From: Sophora flavescens
Taxonomy: Eukaryota; Streptophyta; Magnoliopsida; Fabales; Fabaceae
Direction of reading: 5' to 3'
DNA: 64,000 bases
Assembly (NCBI GenBank): GCA_030762895.1
Contig: CM061065.1
Span: 82,345,607 to 82,409,606 of the forward strand
In this document: positions 35,089 to 47,419 of the stretch, in pieces
Layout: every line of letters starts with the position of its first letter
Numbering within the stretch: the first letter of the stretch is position 1
Notes under the pieces: generated by a model
Database searches by the model: none
Seen by the model: only the letters and a program-made list of their open reading frames with translations
Told to the model about the DNA's origin: nothing
Translations under genes and position numbers: made by a program

Positions 35089-36066
35089 GCCTGAGTATGA
35101 TGTTGTTGTCGCTGACAGAACCGATCTTGCCTGCCCGTGGGATCAGTATGCCCTTACCCTCACTTCAGAAATAAAAATCAGTAGTTGTAGATTTTTTCCT
35201 ATTGTCAGCCAAACTCTTGTAACCCTCATGTTTATTCTGCCAAACCATCAACGAGAATGACTTTTGGTTTATCTGCATGTTTTCTTTTCTAACATTGAAT
35301 GCTAGATTTGACTACTTGTTCCCGATGAATTTCGTAACTTATCTTAATTAAATGGAAATTAATACCATACCAAGTTTAAAAAACATTGGTAACCCCTCAC
35401 AATTAATTTCTTATCTCCCAGGGCTACTTATAAGTATTAAAGCTTACAAGCCAGCTTTTACACGTGGGTATTTTTATTTGAAAACGAGAACAATGCCCCC
35501 GTCTGTAACAAAAATTCCCTTGCTACATTTCTTGCTTCCACCATGGGAACCTGATCTCATAACCTCAACCATAAAACTCAAGTTCTTTGTCTTGATGGTC
35601 ATCTTCCAACCGGAGATCAATAACCAACGGAATGCGCACAGTAGAGGTCAGCAACCAACGTAACATCTAGAGTTGACCTCGCTGTGCATCCGGGGAGAAG
35701 GTAATCTGAAGACAGAACGAGTGCATCTTGCTCCAGTTCCATCATCTTCATCCCAGGAGGCGGATGCTTTCTCTTGGTGTCATATTTACCACACCATGGC
35801 AACCACAACCTTCTGGGTTAAATGATGGTGAGATCTGCTCGTGCCAGCTCCCTTTCCTGCACTCTGAGAACCCTCGACATATGAAGCAGATGAAACCTCA
35901 TCATGTGGAATGAAGCCTCAACAAATTTGAGGTAGATGTAGACTTGTCGAAGAGCTGAAACAAGAAGTCTACCGAATTTATCAGAGTCTTAGACTTATAG
36001 ATAATGACTATAGGAATAAGTTAGCTTAGATTGACATGATGTAATATGACAAAGTATGTTTGTATT
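35089..36066. other. Tat element interior, unrecognised
   Basis: Probable 3' flank of the antisense gene. No domain was recognised on either strand. A Tat integrase end might be expected near here on the minus strand, but I could not see one. Confidence 0.4.
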
Positions 36067-37541
36067 GCCGTGATAGAAGTCACGGCCGTGACAGGCCAGC
36101 TCCTATGAACCAGAATTGATCACAGCCTAGCCGTGATACACACCACGGCCGTGATACATTTTCCAACAAGTTTTTGACTGGCATGTGAGCCAACACCCGC
36201 TACCACCTCGGTGAGTTGTCCCATTTTTCTCCTCTCTCCGACTTGATTAATTACATTGGGGACAATGTAAATCTTTAAGCTTGGGGTAGGGGTATTTTTA
36301 TTTTTTTTTGTATTTTTGAATTTTTCATGCTGCATTCATATAGGCATAATTTTTCATAATCACATGATTAGATTGCCCCTTGCTTAGAGTTTGCATCCAA
36401 TTGTGAGAACTTGGTGCCAAATGAATTGAGATAGTAAATTTTTGAACCCATTTTTTTTTATTCTTGTGATAAGGCTAAAAATAAAAATTCTCGAGATAAT
36501 CTTTTGATAGTTGATAATTTGCATGTGGTTCTTTAAATTTGTGTTTCTCATTGATTTTAAACTACTAAATGTGAGATTTTTGAGCCTTAAAGGGGTACTC
36601 GCTAAATCTACCTCATTCTTTGTGATTGAGTGTCTTATTCCTCTTGGATTGTATTTTCTAGAACTCGACTTGAAACCGTTTTGAAACTTAAAAATTTTTG
36701 AAAACATTTTTGAAAATGATTGAGGCATTAGGTATTTTTCCGGCCTTCTGAGCTTTGATTGATTAAATGCTACCCCTTAGTTGCCCAATTTTGAGCCTAA
36801 AAGAATAAAATATTTTTCTTGGTACCTTGAATTATTTTGATGAATGACGCTTGGTATGGCACCTTTTAAAGTATTACAAAAGGGTAAAAAGGTAGTTTGA
36901 AAAATCAAATTTTGGGATGAGAAAATTAGAAAAATATTTCTCTTGAATTGAAAATCTCCCCTTCTCCAAATAAATAAAATAAAATAAAAAATAAAATGGA
37001 GAAGGGGATGACAAAAATAAAGTGAGAAATAAAATAAAAAAGAAAGAAAGAAAGGTGGAAAGATGAATCAAAACCCAAAAAGGTATTTTAGAAGGTGTCA
37101 TGCTTTGTAATGATTGATATTTTGTTTAGCCTTTTTGAATTTTCCTTTTCTTGATTTCCCCACCTAACGATTAATCACATGGCCTCATTACAACCAAAAT
37201 GAAAGACTTCTTGAGTCTTTTGTGTTTTAATTAAAAAAGTGGAGATTTGGTTAATAGTCAAGCTTATGGTAGAATACCTTCCCTGAGGAAATTGAGCGAA
37301 TTGTCATATATCCTTAAAGACTTGAGTGAGGTGAGAAAGAGTGCCCGAATCAGTGAGAATATGAATTTAGGAAACTTAAGCTTCTAATTGGACTTGAAAC
37401 TGATTATCTCTTGGGTATTTATTGAATATGCCTGTTGCTTGGATTAGTTACTCGGGTTCTTGGTTCACTATCCATGCTCTGATTATCTTCTGGCCTTGGT
37501 GATTGCTTGAGGACAAGCAAAGTCTTAAGCTTGGGGTGATT
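36067..37541 (+). repeat. duplicated Athila 3' interior outside the left LTR
   Basis: Near copy of 43231-44700, including ACATTGGGGACAATGTAAAT, the T-run, and the tract CTTAAGCTTGGGGTGATT just before the LTR. The match starts abruptly at GCCGTGATAGAAG, marking a breakpoint with no target duplication. Confidence 0.9.
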
Positions 37542-38606
37542 TGATGAGTGTGATTCCACCTCATATTTGCTTATCATATTGCATGCATTTTCATATAGTT
37601 TAGGCATTTTTAATTTGATTTTGTTAGTTTTTACCTTGGAACGGTTAAGGCGGTTTTGTGGTGTTGTTTTACAGAAATTAAGGATTAAATGCTCAGGATC
37701 AACCATGATGGAGCTTGGATGAAGATGGGGCTTGAAAAGTGAATAAAATGAGCCAAACAGAGCCCATCACGGCTAGGCCGTGATGACCATCACGAACATG
37801 ATCGAGCAAAGCTGAAAGGAAAGAAGGCAAAAGTCAGAACTGGTCACGGCCTAGCCGTGATGCCCATCACGGCCGTGACATGTCAGCTGAACAAGACCCT
37901 CACAGGAAAAACTGATCACGGCCTAGCCGTGATGAGTATCACGACCGTGACAGACCAAAAATTGAAGAAACGCCCATGGTAGAATCCGTCAAGGCCTGGT
38001 CGTGAAGGCCATCACGGCCGTGACACGCATTACTTGGATCTGAAGCAATTGATTTGGATCTAATTTGTGTTAGATTGGGATTCAAACTTCCCTAATCTAT
38101 AAATAAGGCATCTGGGCAGAGACAAAATAGGACTTTTTGGGCTGCTACTCTTAGGCTATAATTTAGATCTCTCTTCTTCTCCCTCCTCTCTTCTCTTATT
38201 TTATTTTTATGTTGTTGTTAACCAAGCTTGTCATCACCATGACAAGGCTTGAGTAGTAGTTTAATTTCTAAGGATTGGGGCTATGCCCAAGGTTTGTTTA
38301 TGGAAATGAATTGTTGCTTTAGATCTGATTTCTAGTGTTTAAATTACTCGTAAATTCGGTGGCCACTTGTTTGCGTGTCGTAGATATTCTAAGGAGGAAC
38401 CTAGCGGTGAACTTAGGTATCGGATCTATAGAATCAGACTTAGGACTGAAATCATGAGAGTTATAAGCCGTCCTTCAAGGGTCAACGAATTGTCACAAAA
38501 CGTAAAGGGTCCAATCTAAATTCGACTACCACGAGAGTATGGGTTGGTTTTGTTGGTGTAAGCCCTAGAGGCCAGTGTATTTCTCAGACTTACATTTGTA
38601 TCTTGC

Positions 38607-38647
<41 letters not shown>

Positions 38648-40359
38648 ATGAGGCATTCCAGTTTATTGTGTTACTTGTTTAAACATAATAAAGTCCTTAG
38701 AATAGAAATTTCAGTTTAATAGAATATCAAGTATATGACTTGATCGTGAGACACTATTGAACAATGAAATCCTATTCTTAAATATCCGTAGTCAAGTATT
38801 TTATTAATAAGGACAATAATATTACATTGAGACTATTATGTGTGCAGACTGATGACCATATCTCACGGGTCATGGATATGAGATATCGAGTCACCACATA
38901 GGTACACATTAAAGTAATGATGTACTGGATTGACCCACCATGAGAACACTACATGGAGCGTTGTGTGAGTGTCATAAGTAGTTCTCATAGTGACAATGGT
39001 GTATACAATCCTTCGACCTGAAATCGCTACGATCCCTATCGTCAAACGTCATCTGTAATAGGATGATTATAAAGACGGACATTGGGCATACCACGAGCCA
39101 TGCAGAGGGATGTGAGTGACCTAGATGGAATTTGTCCCTCCTACATAACAGGAGTAATATCTGTGGGCCCCCTGATAGAGTAAGACTGTAAAATGCATGG
39201 CCGTGCTGAAATGAGTCAATATGAGATATTGACCTCATTTGTTGTTAAGTCTACTCGGGTATCAGGGAACATGATATTGAACCATACAAGGGTGACACAT
39301 TCCATGTCTTGTGTTCAATATAGATATATGGACAAAGGGATGATAATGAAGATGAATATTTGTCACAGAAAGGTTTCGTCAAATCACTGACTTTCTCACT
39401 ACTTAGGTAGCAGTGATGTATTGCTAGATACTTCTCACTGTTTGTAATATTAAATGGGATTTAATATTACTACTAACGTTTTGGGAACCTATAGGGTCAC
39501 ACACATAAGAGCGGATTAAAAGAAGCATTAAAAGGAGAGTTGGACTTTTCTATTGGGCCTAGCGCATAGTACATGGGGCTTCGGTCAAACGCTGCTCACT
39601 AACTCACTTAAGGAGGCGCTGCTATAAGTAGACCACTTAAGCTATTGTGCCTACACGGTTTTGTTTTACCCTAGCCACACATAGAGAGTGATAGTGAGCA
39701 GTAGTTCTCGATTTTCGAAGCTAGCACTGTGAGACAGAGACGCTTCGGGTTCGTGACGTTGGATGTTCACGGAATCTGCTCGTGTGGATACCTTAGAGAC
39801 ATCGTTCGTGCGGTGTTCGTGATAGACGATTTTAATTCACTGTCATCGCTTCAAGAGGTAAATCTTCTAACCATGAATCATGACCATTCGCAAGGATCCT
39901 TCGATGGGAATTTTTCCGCTGCGTTATTTTTATTTTTTTTACGCAAATTCCCAACAGGTTTAATTGGGCACGGTTTTTGTAACCCGAGAGGGAGCATTAA
40001 CTATTTGAGGATAAATTCGCCTTCAAGGCAATTTCGATAATTAACAAGGGTTAGTCAATTTAGTAACATAAATGATCTTGTTGGTAACCCAAATTCCTAG
40101 GAATCCATTTAGATCTGAAAAACCATAAACTGATTTACTTTCTGTTTTACTTGAATGCATTCCTTATCTGATTTTCTAGGTTATCTCTTATTTCAAATAT
40201 CAAAAACCTTTTCAAAATCTTTTTCTAAAGTCCAGTTTAGTCAATTTGATAATTAGTTGCGATTTGAGATCACGGTCTCTATGGGATCGATATCTTTTTA
40301 TTACTTGGCGACAATCCGGTACACTTGCCGGATCGCACGACGTACATTGTACGACATCA
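37542..40359 (+). repeat. Athila left LTR, split by a solo LTR
   Basis: Begins TGATGAGTGTGATTCC and ends GTACGACATCA. Without the insert (38551-39961) it is about 1.4 kb. Near its start (37765-38025) it carries an array of TCACGGCCGTGA-like palindromes, and a TATA box (TCTATAAATAAGG) lies at about 38096-38108. Confidence 0.9.
38551..39956 (+). mobile_element. 1.4-kb solo LTR nested in the Athila LTR
   Basis: Begins TGTTGGTGTAAGCCC and ends AATTCCCAACA. Flanked by GGTTT at 38546-38550 and 39957-39961. The right Athila LTR (about 45601) reads GTTGGTTTAATTGGGC with no insert, which is the empty site. An (AT)n microsatellite sits at about 38610-38644. With no internal region it is the product of LTR-LTR recombination. 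The family was not determined; a Ty1/copia origin is only a guess from the start sequence. Confidence 0.92.
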
Positions 40360-40385
40360 AGTTTTTGGCGCATTTGCCAGGGACT
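40360..40385 (+). promoter_or_regulatory. Athila primer binding site
   Basis: AGTTTTTGGCGCATTTGCCA directly follows the LTR. TTTTTGGCGC...TTGCC...GGG is the Athila/Ty3-type primer site form. Confidence 0.8.
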
Positions 40386-40522
40386 GTGCTTTCTCGAATC
40401 TCAATTTAATTTTTAAATTGATATTTCTGGACCTTTTCTTTTTATTTAATTTTTATATTTAAAAAAATTCATCAATCTCTTTTTCCCTTCTTTGTATCTA
40501 TCTCTGTGTTTGTTTCTCTTAT

Positions 40523-42784
40523 ATGCAAAGATCCCTGAGTCTTGGAGACCTTACTGAGGTTGACCCCGAAATCGAGAGGACCTTTCATAGGCGTAGGAGA
40601 CTACAAAGAGAGAGAGAAAGGTTGATTCCCATTCCACTAATGGCGAATCTACCGGATACGAAACCATTGGAGGATTACGCAGCCCCAAATGCTAGGGGTT
40701 TGCGAACTGGGATTGCTAGGCCAGAGATCGAGGCGGAGAATTACACTATACCGCCTATGCTCATTAACATGATTAGGAAGCATCAATTCGGAGGATTGCC
40801 CTCGGAGGACCCGACTGATCACGTGGAGACATTCTTGGAGTTTACCGATGTAGTTAGAATTCATGGTACCCCGGTTGATGCTATTCGCTTGAGGTTATTC
40901 CCCTCATATCTGACTGGAAAAGTAAAAGCTTGGCTGAAACAAGTGCCCGCTAACACCTTGTCGACTTGGGACCAACTGGAGCAGACGTTCTTGGAGAAAT
41001 TCTTCCCTCCATCCAAGACGGCCTACATACGAACCCAGATCACTGGCTTCTTCCAAAAGGACGGAGAATGCTTATCCGAAGCTTAGGATCGCTACAAGGG
41101 ATTGCTGGAGTCTTGCCCACATCATGGAATCGAGAGGTGGTTATTAGTGCACACCTTCTACAACGGATTGGACTACTCTTCGAAGGTGTCACTCGATTCT
41201 GCAGCTGGTGGAGCCTTTATGAATAGACCTATGACTGAGGCATTCAACATCATTGAAAACGTGGCCACCAACTACCACCAATGGGGTTCAGAAAGAGGTA
41301 TTAACCCGAAAAAGATTTCGGGGGGTAAGTTTGAAATGAATAGCATTGATCTTATCATGTCTAAAATTGACTCACTTAATAAACGTTTTGATCAGCTTGA
41401 AAGGTCTAATGTGAGTGCAATAGGTGCTACTAACATTGTTTGTGAGATTTGTGGAATGCAGGGACATGACATCATGGAGTGCCCACATGGTATTGCTCAT
41501 GGATCTGGCGCTTCGGGGGAACAAGTGAACTCTTGTCACAACTTCTATGACACGAACCCGAAGTTGCCCAATTATGCTCCCCCAAATCCTTACAACCAAG
41601 GAAGGAAGAACAGCCCTTACCTCTCCTACGGCAACTACAGCAACACGTTGAACCACGAGTTCCAAGAAGGTCAAGGTAATAGGAAACCCACACCGGGGTA
41701 TCCTCAGGTACAGAAGTCTAAATTCGAGTCTTTATTGGAAAGTTTTGTTGAAACTCAAACAAAACAAAATGAAGAGTTTAGACAACAAGGTAGGGAAGTA
41801 AACGAGGCAATAAAAGAGCTAGCATCTAAGGTAGATAACTTAGCCATCCATAACAAGATGCTAGAAACTCAGATTGCCCAACAAGCCATCACATACTCTA
41901 GACCTAAGGGTACGTTCCCGGGGCAACCTGAAGCAAATCCCAATGAACATTGTAATGCCATATACTTGTGGGATGATAAGCTTGGGGTGGTTGAAAAAGA
42001 CGTGGAACCAGAGGAGGACATAAGCGAAGAGGAAGAGACAGAGCCAAAGTATGTCCCTCCACCACCTTACCAACCCCCAATACCTTTCCCACAAAGGTTG
42101 GTCAAGAGAAAGCAAGTAGAAATAGAAACTAAAAGCTTAATTGAGGAGCACAATGTCAAGATAAAAATTAATATGCCTCCTAAACTGAAAGACCCAGGTA
42201 GTTTCTCTATCGATTGCTCAATTGAAGAAGTGCAAATCGACCAAGCCTTATGTGACTTAGGGGCTAGTGCGAGCTTGATGCCGCTTTCTATCTTGGAAAG
42301 GTTGGGAACCAAGGAGTTGATTCCATTCAAATTCTCTTTACAATTCGCGGATGGCTCAACCAAAACTCCTTTAGGCCTACTAGAGAATGTCCCCGTAAAG
42401 GTAGGGAAATTTTTCATCCCTACCGATTTCCTGGTATTGGGTATGAACGGGAATTCTAAATTCCCCATCATTTTAGGAAGGCCATTCTTGGCCACATCTG
42501 GAGCGATCATTGATGTAAAGAATGGAAAACTCTCTCTGAATGTAGAGGAAGGTAGGGTAGATTATGAATTGACTAAGTCATATAACAACCCTCCTTTTGA
42601 GAGTCATGTGTGCAGGATCGATATAAAGTCTCCAGATGTGAAGGAAGAGCTCAACATGGAAGCAACTCCGAAGATTTGCATGGCAAATGATGCACCCAGT
42701 AGTGATGAAGTTGGAGTTGCTCATCATGTGGAAACAAAACTTCCGCCGGGAGGGAGTAAGGCCATGAAGCTCAGAGTGAAATGA
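40523..42784 (+). pseudogene. Athila gag-protease polyprotein with one nonsense codon
   Basis: One reading frame of about 753 codons runs from ATG 40523 to 42784, broken only by TAG at 41084, where the family has a Trp. Gag: LEDYAAPNARGL, FGGLPSEDPTDHVETFLEF, DAIRLRLFPSYLTGKVKAWL, WDQLEQTFLEKFFPPSKTA, then after the stop CPHHGIERWL and LDSAAGGAFMNRP. A zinc knuckle, CEICGMQGHDIMEC, lies near 41440-41482. The aspartic protease has LCDLGASASLMPLSIL (about 42245-42295) and a second conserved strand, FPIILGRPFLATSGA (about 42462-42510). The frame ends at 42784 with no RT behind it. Apart from the stop it looks well preserved. Confidence 0.92.
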
Positions 42785-44700
42785 ACAAAGCGGAAGCGCA
42801 ATTAGCCATATGAGCAGAATCGGCTCTTTGAAGGACTCCCATGGAAGAGAAGTGTTCCTGAACTTCTACGCCCAGTCGACCCCGGTTGATTGAAAGAAGT
42901 ATGGTCAAGCTTAAGATCGTAAATAAGCGCTTCTTGGGAGGCAACCCAAGTTTTCTTTCCCTTTTCCATTTGTTTTTGAATAATTTGAGAAGATAAGAAA
43001 ATAAAGATCACTAATTGATGATTTTTGCCAAGTGTTTTCAGGTTATGAAGGACTTAAGAGCAAAAAGGGCAAGGACAAATAAAGTCAGAAGTCATCACGC
43101 CCAGGCCGTGACGGTGGTCACGACCGTGATGAGCTAACCAAAGAAGACCAGAAAGGATCACGGCCCAGTCGTGATACCCATCACGGGCGTGATGAGAAGG
43201 ACCCTGAAGATCAGATTGCGTCACGGCCTAGCCGAGATAGAAGTCACGGCCGTGACAGGCCAGCTCCTATGAACCAGAATTGATCACGACCTAGCCGTGA
43301 TACACACCACGGCCGTGATACATTTTCCAACAAGTTTTTGACTGGCATGTGAGCCAACACCCGCTACCACCTCGGTGAGTTGTTCCATTTTTCTCCTCTC
43401 TCCGACTTGATTATTTACATTGGGGACAATGTAAATCTTTAAGCTTGGGGTAGGGGTATTTTTGATTGTTTTTTTTTTTTTTGCATTTTTCATGATGCAT
43501 TCATATAGGCATAGTTTTGCATAATCACATGATTAGATTGCCCCTTGCTTAGAGTTTGCATCCAATTCTGAGAACTTGGTGCCAAATGAATTGAGATAGT
43601 GAATTTTTGAACCCAAATTTTTTATTCTTGTGATAAGGCTAAAAATAAAAATTCTTGAGATAATCTTTTGATAGTTGATAATTTGCATGTGGTTCCTTAA
43701 ATTTGTGTTTCTCATTGATTTTAAACTACTAAATGTGAGATTTTTGAGCCTAACAGGGGTACTCACTAAATCTACCCTATTCTTTGTGATTGAGTGTCTT
43801 ATTCCTCTTTGATTGTATTCTCTAGAACTTGACTTGAAACCGTTTTGAAACTTAAAAATTTTTGAAAACATTTTTGAAAATGATTGAGGCATTAGATATT
43901 TTTCCAGCCTTCTGAGCTTTGATTGATTAAATGCTACCCCTTAGTTGCCCAATTTTGAGCCTAAAAGAATAAAATACTTTTCTTGGTACCTTGAATTATT
44001 TTGATGAATGATGCTTGGTATGTCACCTTTTAAAGTATTACAAAAGGGTAAAAAGGTAGTTTGAAAAATAAAATTTTGGGATGAGAAAATTAGAAAAATA
44101 TTTCTCTTGAATTGAAAATCTCCCATTCTCCAAATAAATAAAAAAAAAAATAAAATGGAGAAGGGGATAACAAAAAGAAAGTGAGAAATAAAATAAAAAA
44201 GAAAGAAAGAAAGGTGGAAAGATGAATCAAAACCCAAAAAGGTATTTTAGAAGGTGTCATGCTTTGCAATGATTGATATTTTGTTTAGCCTTTTTGAAAT
44301 TTCCTTTTCTTGATTTCTCCACCTAACGATTAATCCCATGGCCTCATTACAACCAAAATGAAAGACCTCTTGATTCTTTTGTGTTTTCATTAAAAAAGTG
44401 GAGATTTGGTTAATAGTCAAGCTTATGGTAGAATACCTTCACTGAGGAAATTGAGCGAATTGTCATATATCCTTAAACACTTGAGTGAGGTGAGAAAGAG
44501 TGCCCGAATCAGTGAGAATATGAATTTAGGAAACCTAAGATTCTAATTGGACTTGAAACTGATTATCTCTTGGGCATTTATTGAATATGCTTGTTGCTTG
44601 GATTAGTTACTCGGGTTCTTGGTTTACTATCCATGCTCTGATTATCTTCTGGCCTTGGTGATTGCTTGAGGACAAGCAAAGTCTTAAGCTTGGGGTGATT
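42785..44700 (+). other. Athila non-coding 3' interior and polypurine tract
   Basis: Contains a cluster of TCACGG-CCGTGA palindromes (about 43090-43320), poly-T runs, and the purine tract CTTAAGCTTGGGGTGATT ending at 44700. The minus-strand open frames here are AT-rich artefacts. Athila elements normally have RT-integrase and an env-like ORF before this region; these are absent. Confidence 0.75.
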
Positions 44701-46006
44701 TGATGAGTGTGATTCCACCTCATATTTGCTTATCATATTGCATGCATTTTCATATAGTTTAGGCATTTTTAATTTGATTTTTTTTTAGTTTTTACCTTGG
44801 AACGGGTAAGGCGGTTTTGTGGTGTTGTTTTGTAGAAATTAAGGATTAAATGCTCAGGATCAACCATGATGGAGCTTGGATGAAGATGGGGCTTGAAAAG
44901 TGAAGAAAATGAGCCAAACAGAGCCCATCACAGCCTAGCCGTGATGACCATCACGGCCATGATCGAGCAAAGCTGAAAGGAAAGAAGGCAAAAGTCAGAA
45001 CTGGTCACGGCCGTGACATGTCAGCTGAACCAGACCCTCACAGGCAGAACTGATCACGGTCTAGCCGTGATGAGTATCACGGCCATGACAGAACAAAAAT
45101 TGAAGAAATGCCCATGGCAGAATCCGTCACAGCCTGACCGTGAAGGCCATCGTGACCGTGACGCGCATTACTTGGATCTGAAGCAACTGATTTGGATCTA
45201 ATTTGTGTTAGATTGGGATTCAAACTTCCCTAATCTATAAATAAGGCATCTGGGCAGAGACAAAAGAGGACTTTTTGGGCTGCTACTCTTAGGCTATAAT
45301 TTAGATCTCTCTTCTTCTCCCTCCTCTCTTCTCTTATTTTATTTTTATGTTGTTGTTAACCAAGCTTGTCATCACCATGATAGTGCTTGAGTAGTAGTTT
45401 AATTTCAAGGGATTGGGTGGCCACTTGTTTGCGTGTCGTAGATATTCTAAGGAGGAACCTAACGGTGAACTTAGGTATCGGATCTATAGAATCAGACTTA
45501 GGACTGAAATCACGAGAGTTAGAAGCCGTCCTCCGAGGGTCAACGAATTGTCACAAAACGTAAAGGGTCCAATCTAAATTCGACTACCACGAGAGTAGGG
45601 GTTGGTTTAATTGGGCACGGTTTTTGTAACCCGAGAGGGATCATTAACTATTTGAGGATAAATTCGCCTTCAAGGCAATTTCGATAATTAACAAGGGTTA
45701 GTCAATTTAGTAACATAAACGATCTTGTTGGTAACCCAAATTCCTAGGAATCCATTTAGATCTGAAAAACCATAAACTGATTTACTTTCTGTTTAACTTG
45801 ATTGCATTCCTTATCTGATTTTCTAAGTTATCTCTTATTTCAAATATCAAAAACCTTTTCAAAATCTTTTTCTAAAGTCCAGTTTAGTCAATTTGATAAT
45901 TATTTACGATTTGAGATCACGGTCTCTGTGGGATCGATATCTTTTTATTACTTGGCGACAATCCGGTACACTTGTCGGATCGCACGACGTGTGTTGCATG
46001 ACATCA
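44701..46006 (+). repeat. Athila right LTR
   Basis: Begins TGATGAGTGTGATTCC and ends GCATGACATCA. Lacks the nested solo LTR and shows small deletions relative to 37542-40359. TATA box TCTATAAATAAGG at about 45234-45246. Confidence 0.92.
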
Positions 46007-46109
46007 AAAGCCTAAAGGGTCATCGTCAATAATCCAATCTTCTAACACACTTTCTGAAGTGTGTACCTCTTTGTCGACCAGAAAAGCCGACAACCTCTTC
46101 AACTGTGTT

Positions 46110-47416
46110 TCAAGACTCGTTGTCAGAATTCGATCGAGTTTTTTCAGCCTCCTCCATGATTCTAATGTCAAACTGACTAAGAAGGCTTGCTTCTAATGCA
46201 TCTTTATCAATAACACCTTCATTTGTAGTAATAGGCTTGACGTTTGGCGAGTACACTTTGAAGTCAACCTGCAGTTGTTGAGCATGCAAGTCACTTCCGT
46301 CAGCTTCTACAATTTCTACTTGATCCTGGGCATTCCACGGAATCACCTTCTGATGGGCAATGGAGGGAATTGCTCCAACTGCATGAATCCTGTCCCTGCC
46401 AAGTAGTAAATTATAACTTGACCTAGCAAGAACTATCACAAATAGTGCAATCCTTTCGACAGTTCCAACTTGAATATTTAACATGATGATGCCATTCGCC
46501 AGAGATGTCTTTCCTCTAAAATCACTGACAAGTTGATAATAGCAGCTCCTTCGTTGACCAGAACTTTATTAGTGGGCCTTCCATCTATTATTGTTTTCAC
46601 GTGTAATGGCCTTAAGTGGTTTCGTTTCTTATCTATAGGCTTCTTCAAATGGGCCACGTCGTCAAAAACAATAACTATGTTTTCCTGGACATACATCCAA
46701 AAATCATCTGGCTCTCTGGCATATTCGACAACATCTTCTCCATCGGAAAAGTCAACTTCTAGATATCCCTCAAATTCGGCTGGAATGATAGATATTAATG
46801 CGACTTGCATATCCACCTCTATCAAATCGTCGTGATCCTCAGTTTCCACATCTTCGTCCAAATATGGTCTTCTAACTCCAAAATTCCTAATCAAATCACT
46901 CTCATCGTTGGAGGCTAACATATCCGACAAAGGCCTAGATATTCCTGCACCTGAGTTATCCGATGCTTTGATCGGATCAGCTAGATCTTCGTCTTGATCG
47001 TCTACATCCATGTCTTTATTGATGTTTATTTTGTCATTCAGATCATTCAATGCTTCAATGACTGCATCGAAAGACAAGTCTCCTTTGGTAAGATAACATC
47101 CAGGCTTGAATGTCATTATCTGTTGTTTCTCCATTCTTGCCTCGACTTCTTTCTCAAGCCCTGCAACCTTTTCCAAATCTACCAGACCGACAGGCCATTT
47201 ACCTGTAGACTTTGTAGGTGATGAGGCCATTTCTAAGGTCTTCTTTTCCTCCACATAAACTTGTGACATTGGCTTGTTCTGCCTAACCTGGCCGACACGC
47301 GTCCTTTCTTCAATACCCATTGGGTAGGCCTCTATCACACTTTTCATCTTGACATCCCCTTTCTTGTCAGTCATGTTCTCATAAACAGCTACTAAGAAAC
47401 CAGCATCTTCGGGCAA
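46110..47416 (-). pseudogene. Tat element gag end and aspartic protease (minus strand)
   Basis: Read right to left, the 47416-46478 frame is an acidic linker followed by the protease start: LRPLHVKTIIDGRPTNKVLV, then NEGAAI where an active enzyme has the D-S/T-G triad, so the catalytic Asp seems lost. After a frame change near 46484, frame 46484-46110 gives the protease end (SSYNLLLGRDRIHAVGAIPS, KVIPW). This SYNxxLGR...STxHQxxKF-like end is typical of Ty3/gypsy protease-RT junctions. The sequence then runs into the Athila insertion, and no reverse transcriptase follows. Confidence 0.78.
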
Positions 47417-47419
47417 ATC

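Larger units (their letters stand above)
36067..46006 (+). mobile_element. Athila-type Ty3/gypsy insertion with truncated tandem unit
   Basis: Layout: 36067-37541 (copy of an Athila 3' interior), LTR 37542-40359 (contains a solo LTR), primer site, gag-protease 40523-42784, non-coding 3' interior to 44700, LTR 44701-46006. The first block is a near copy of 43231-44700, so one extra internal end lies outside the left LTR, as left by LTR-LTR recombination of tandem copies followed by a deletion that removed the outermost LTR. There is no reverse transcriptase or integrase. The Athila lineage is judged from gag, from the primer site TTTTTGGCGCATTTGCCAGG, and from the long non-coding region before the 3' LTR. 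Confidence 0.85.

Noticed and set aside
35352..35913. Possible Tat integrase end or extra exon
   Set aside because: Neither strand gives a recognisable integrase or PMD motif; left as unassigned.
36384..37101. Minus-strand frames in the Athila 3' interior (and copies at 43533-44237)
   Set aside because: AT-rich non-coding sequence; both copies have similar frames only because the DNA is duplicated.
38863..39390. Small frames on both strands inside the 1.4-kb solo LTR
   Set aside because: LTR sequence without domain; frames overlap on both strands.
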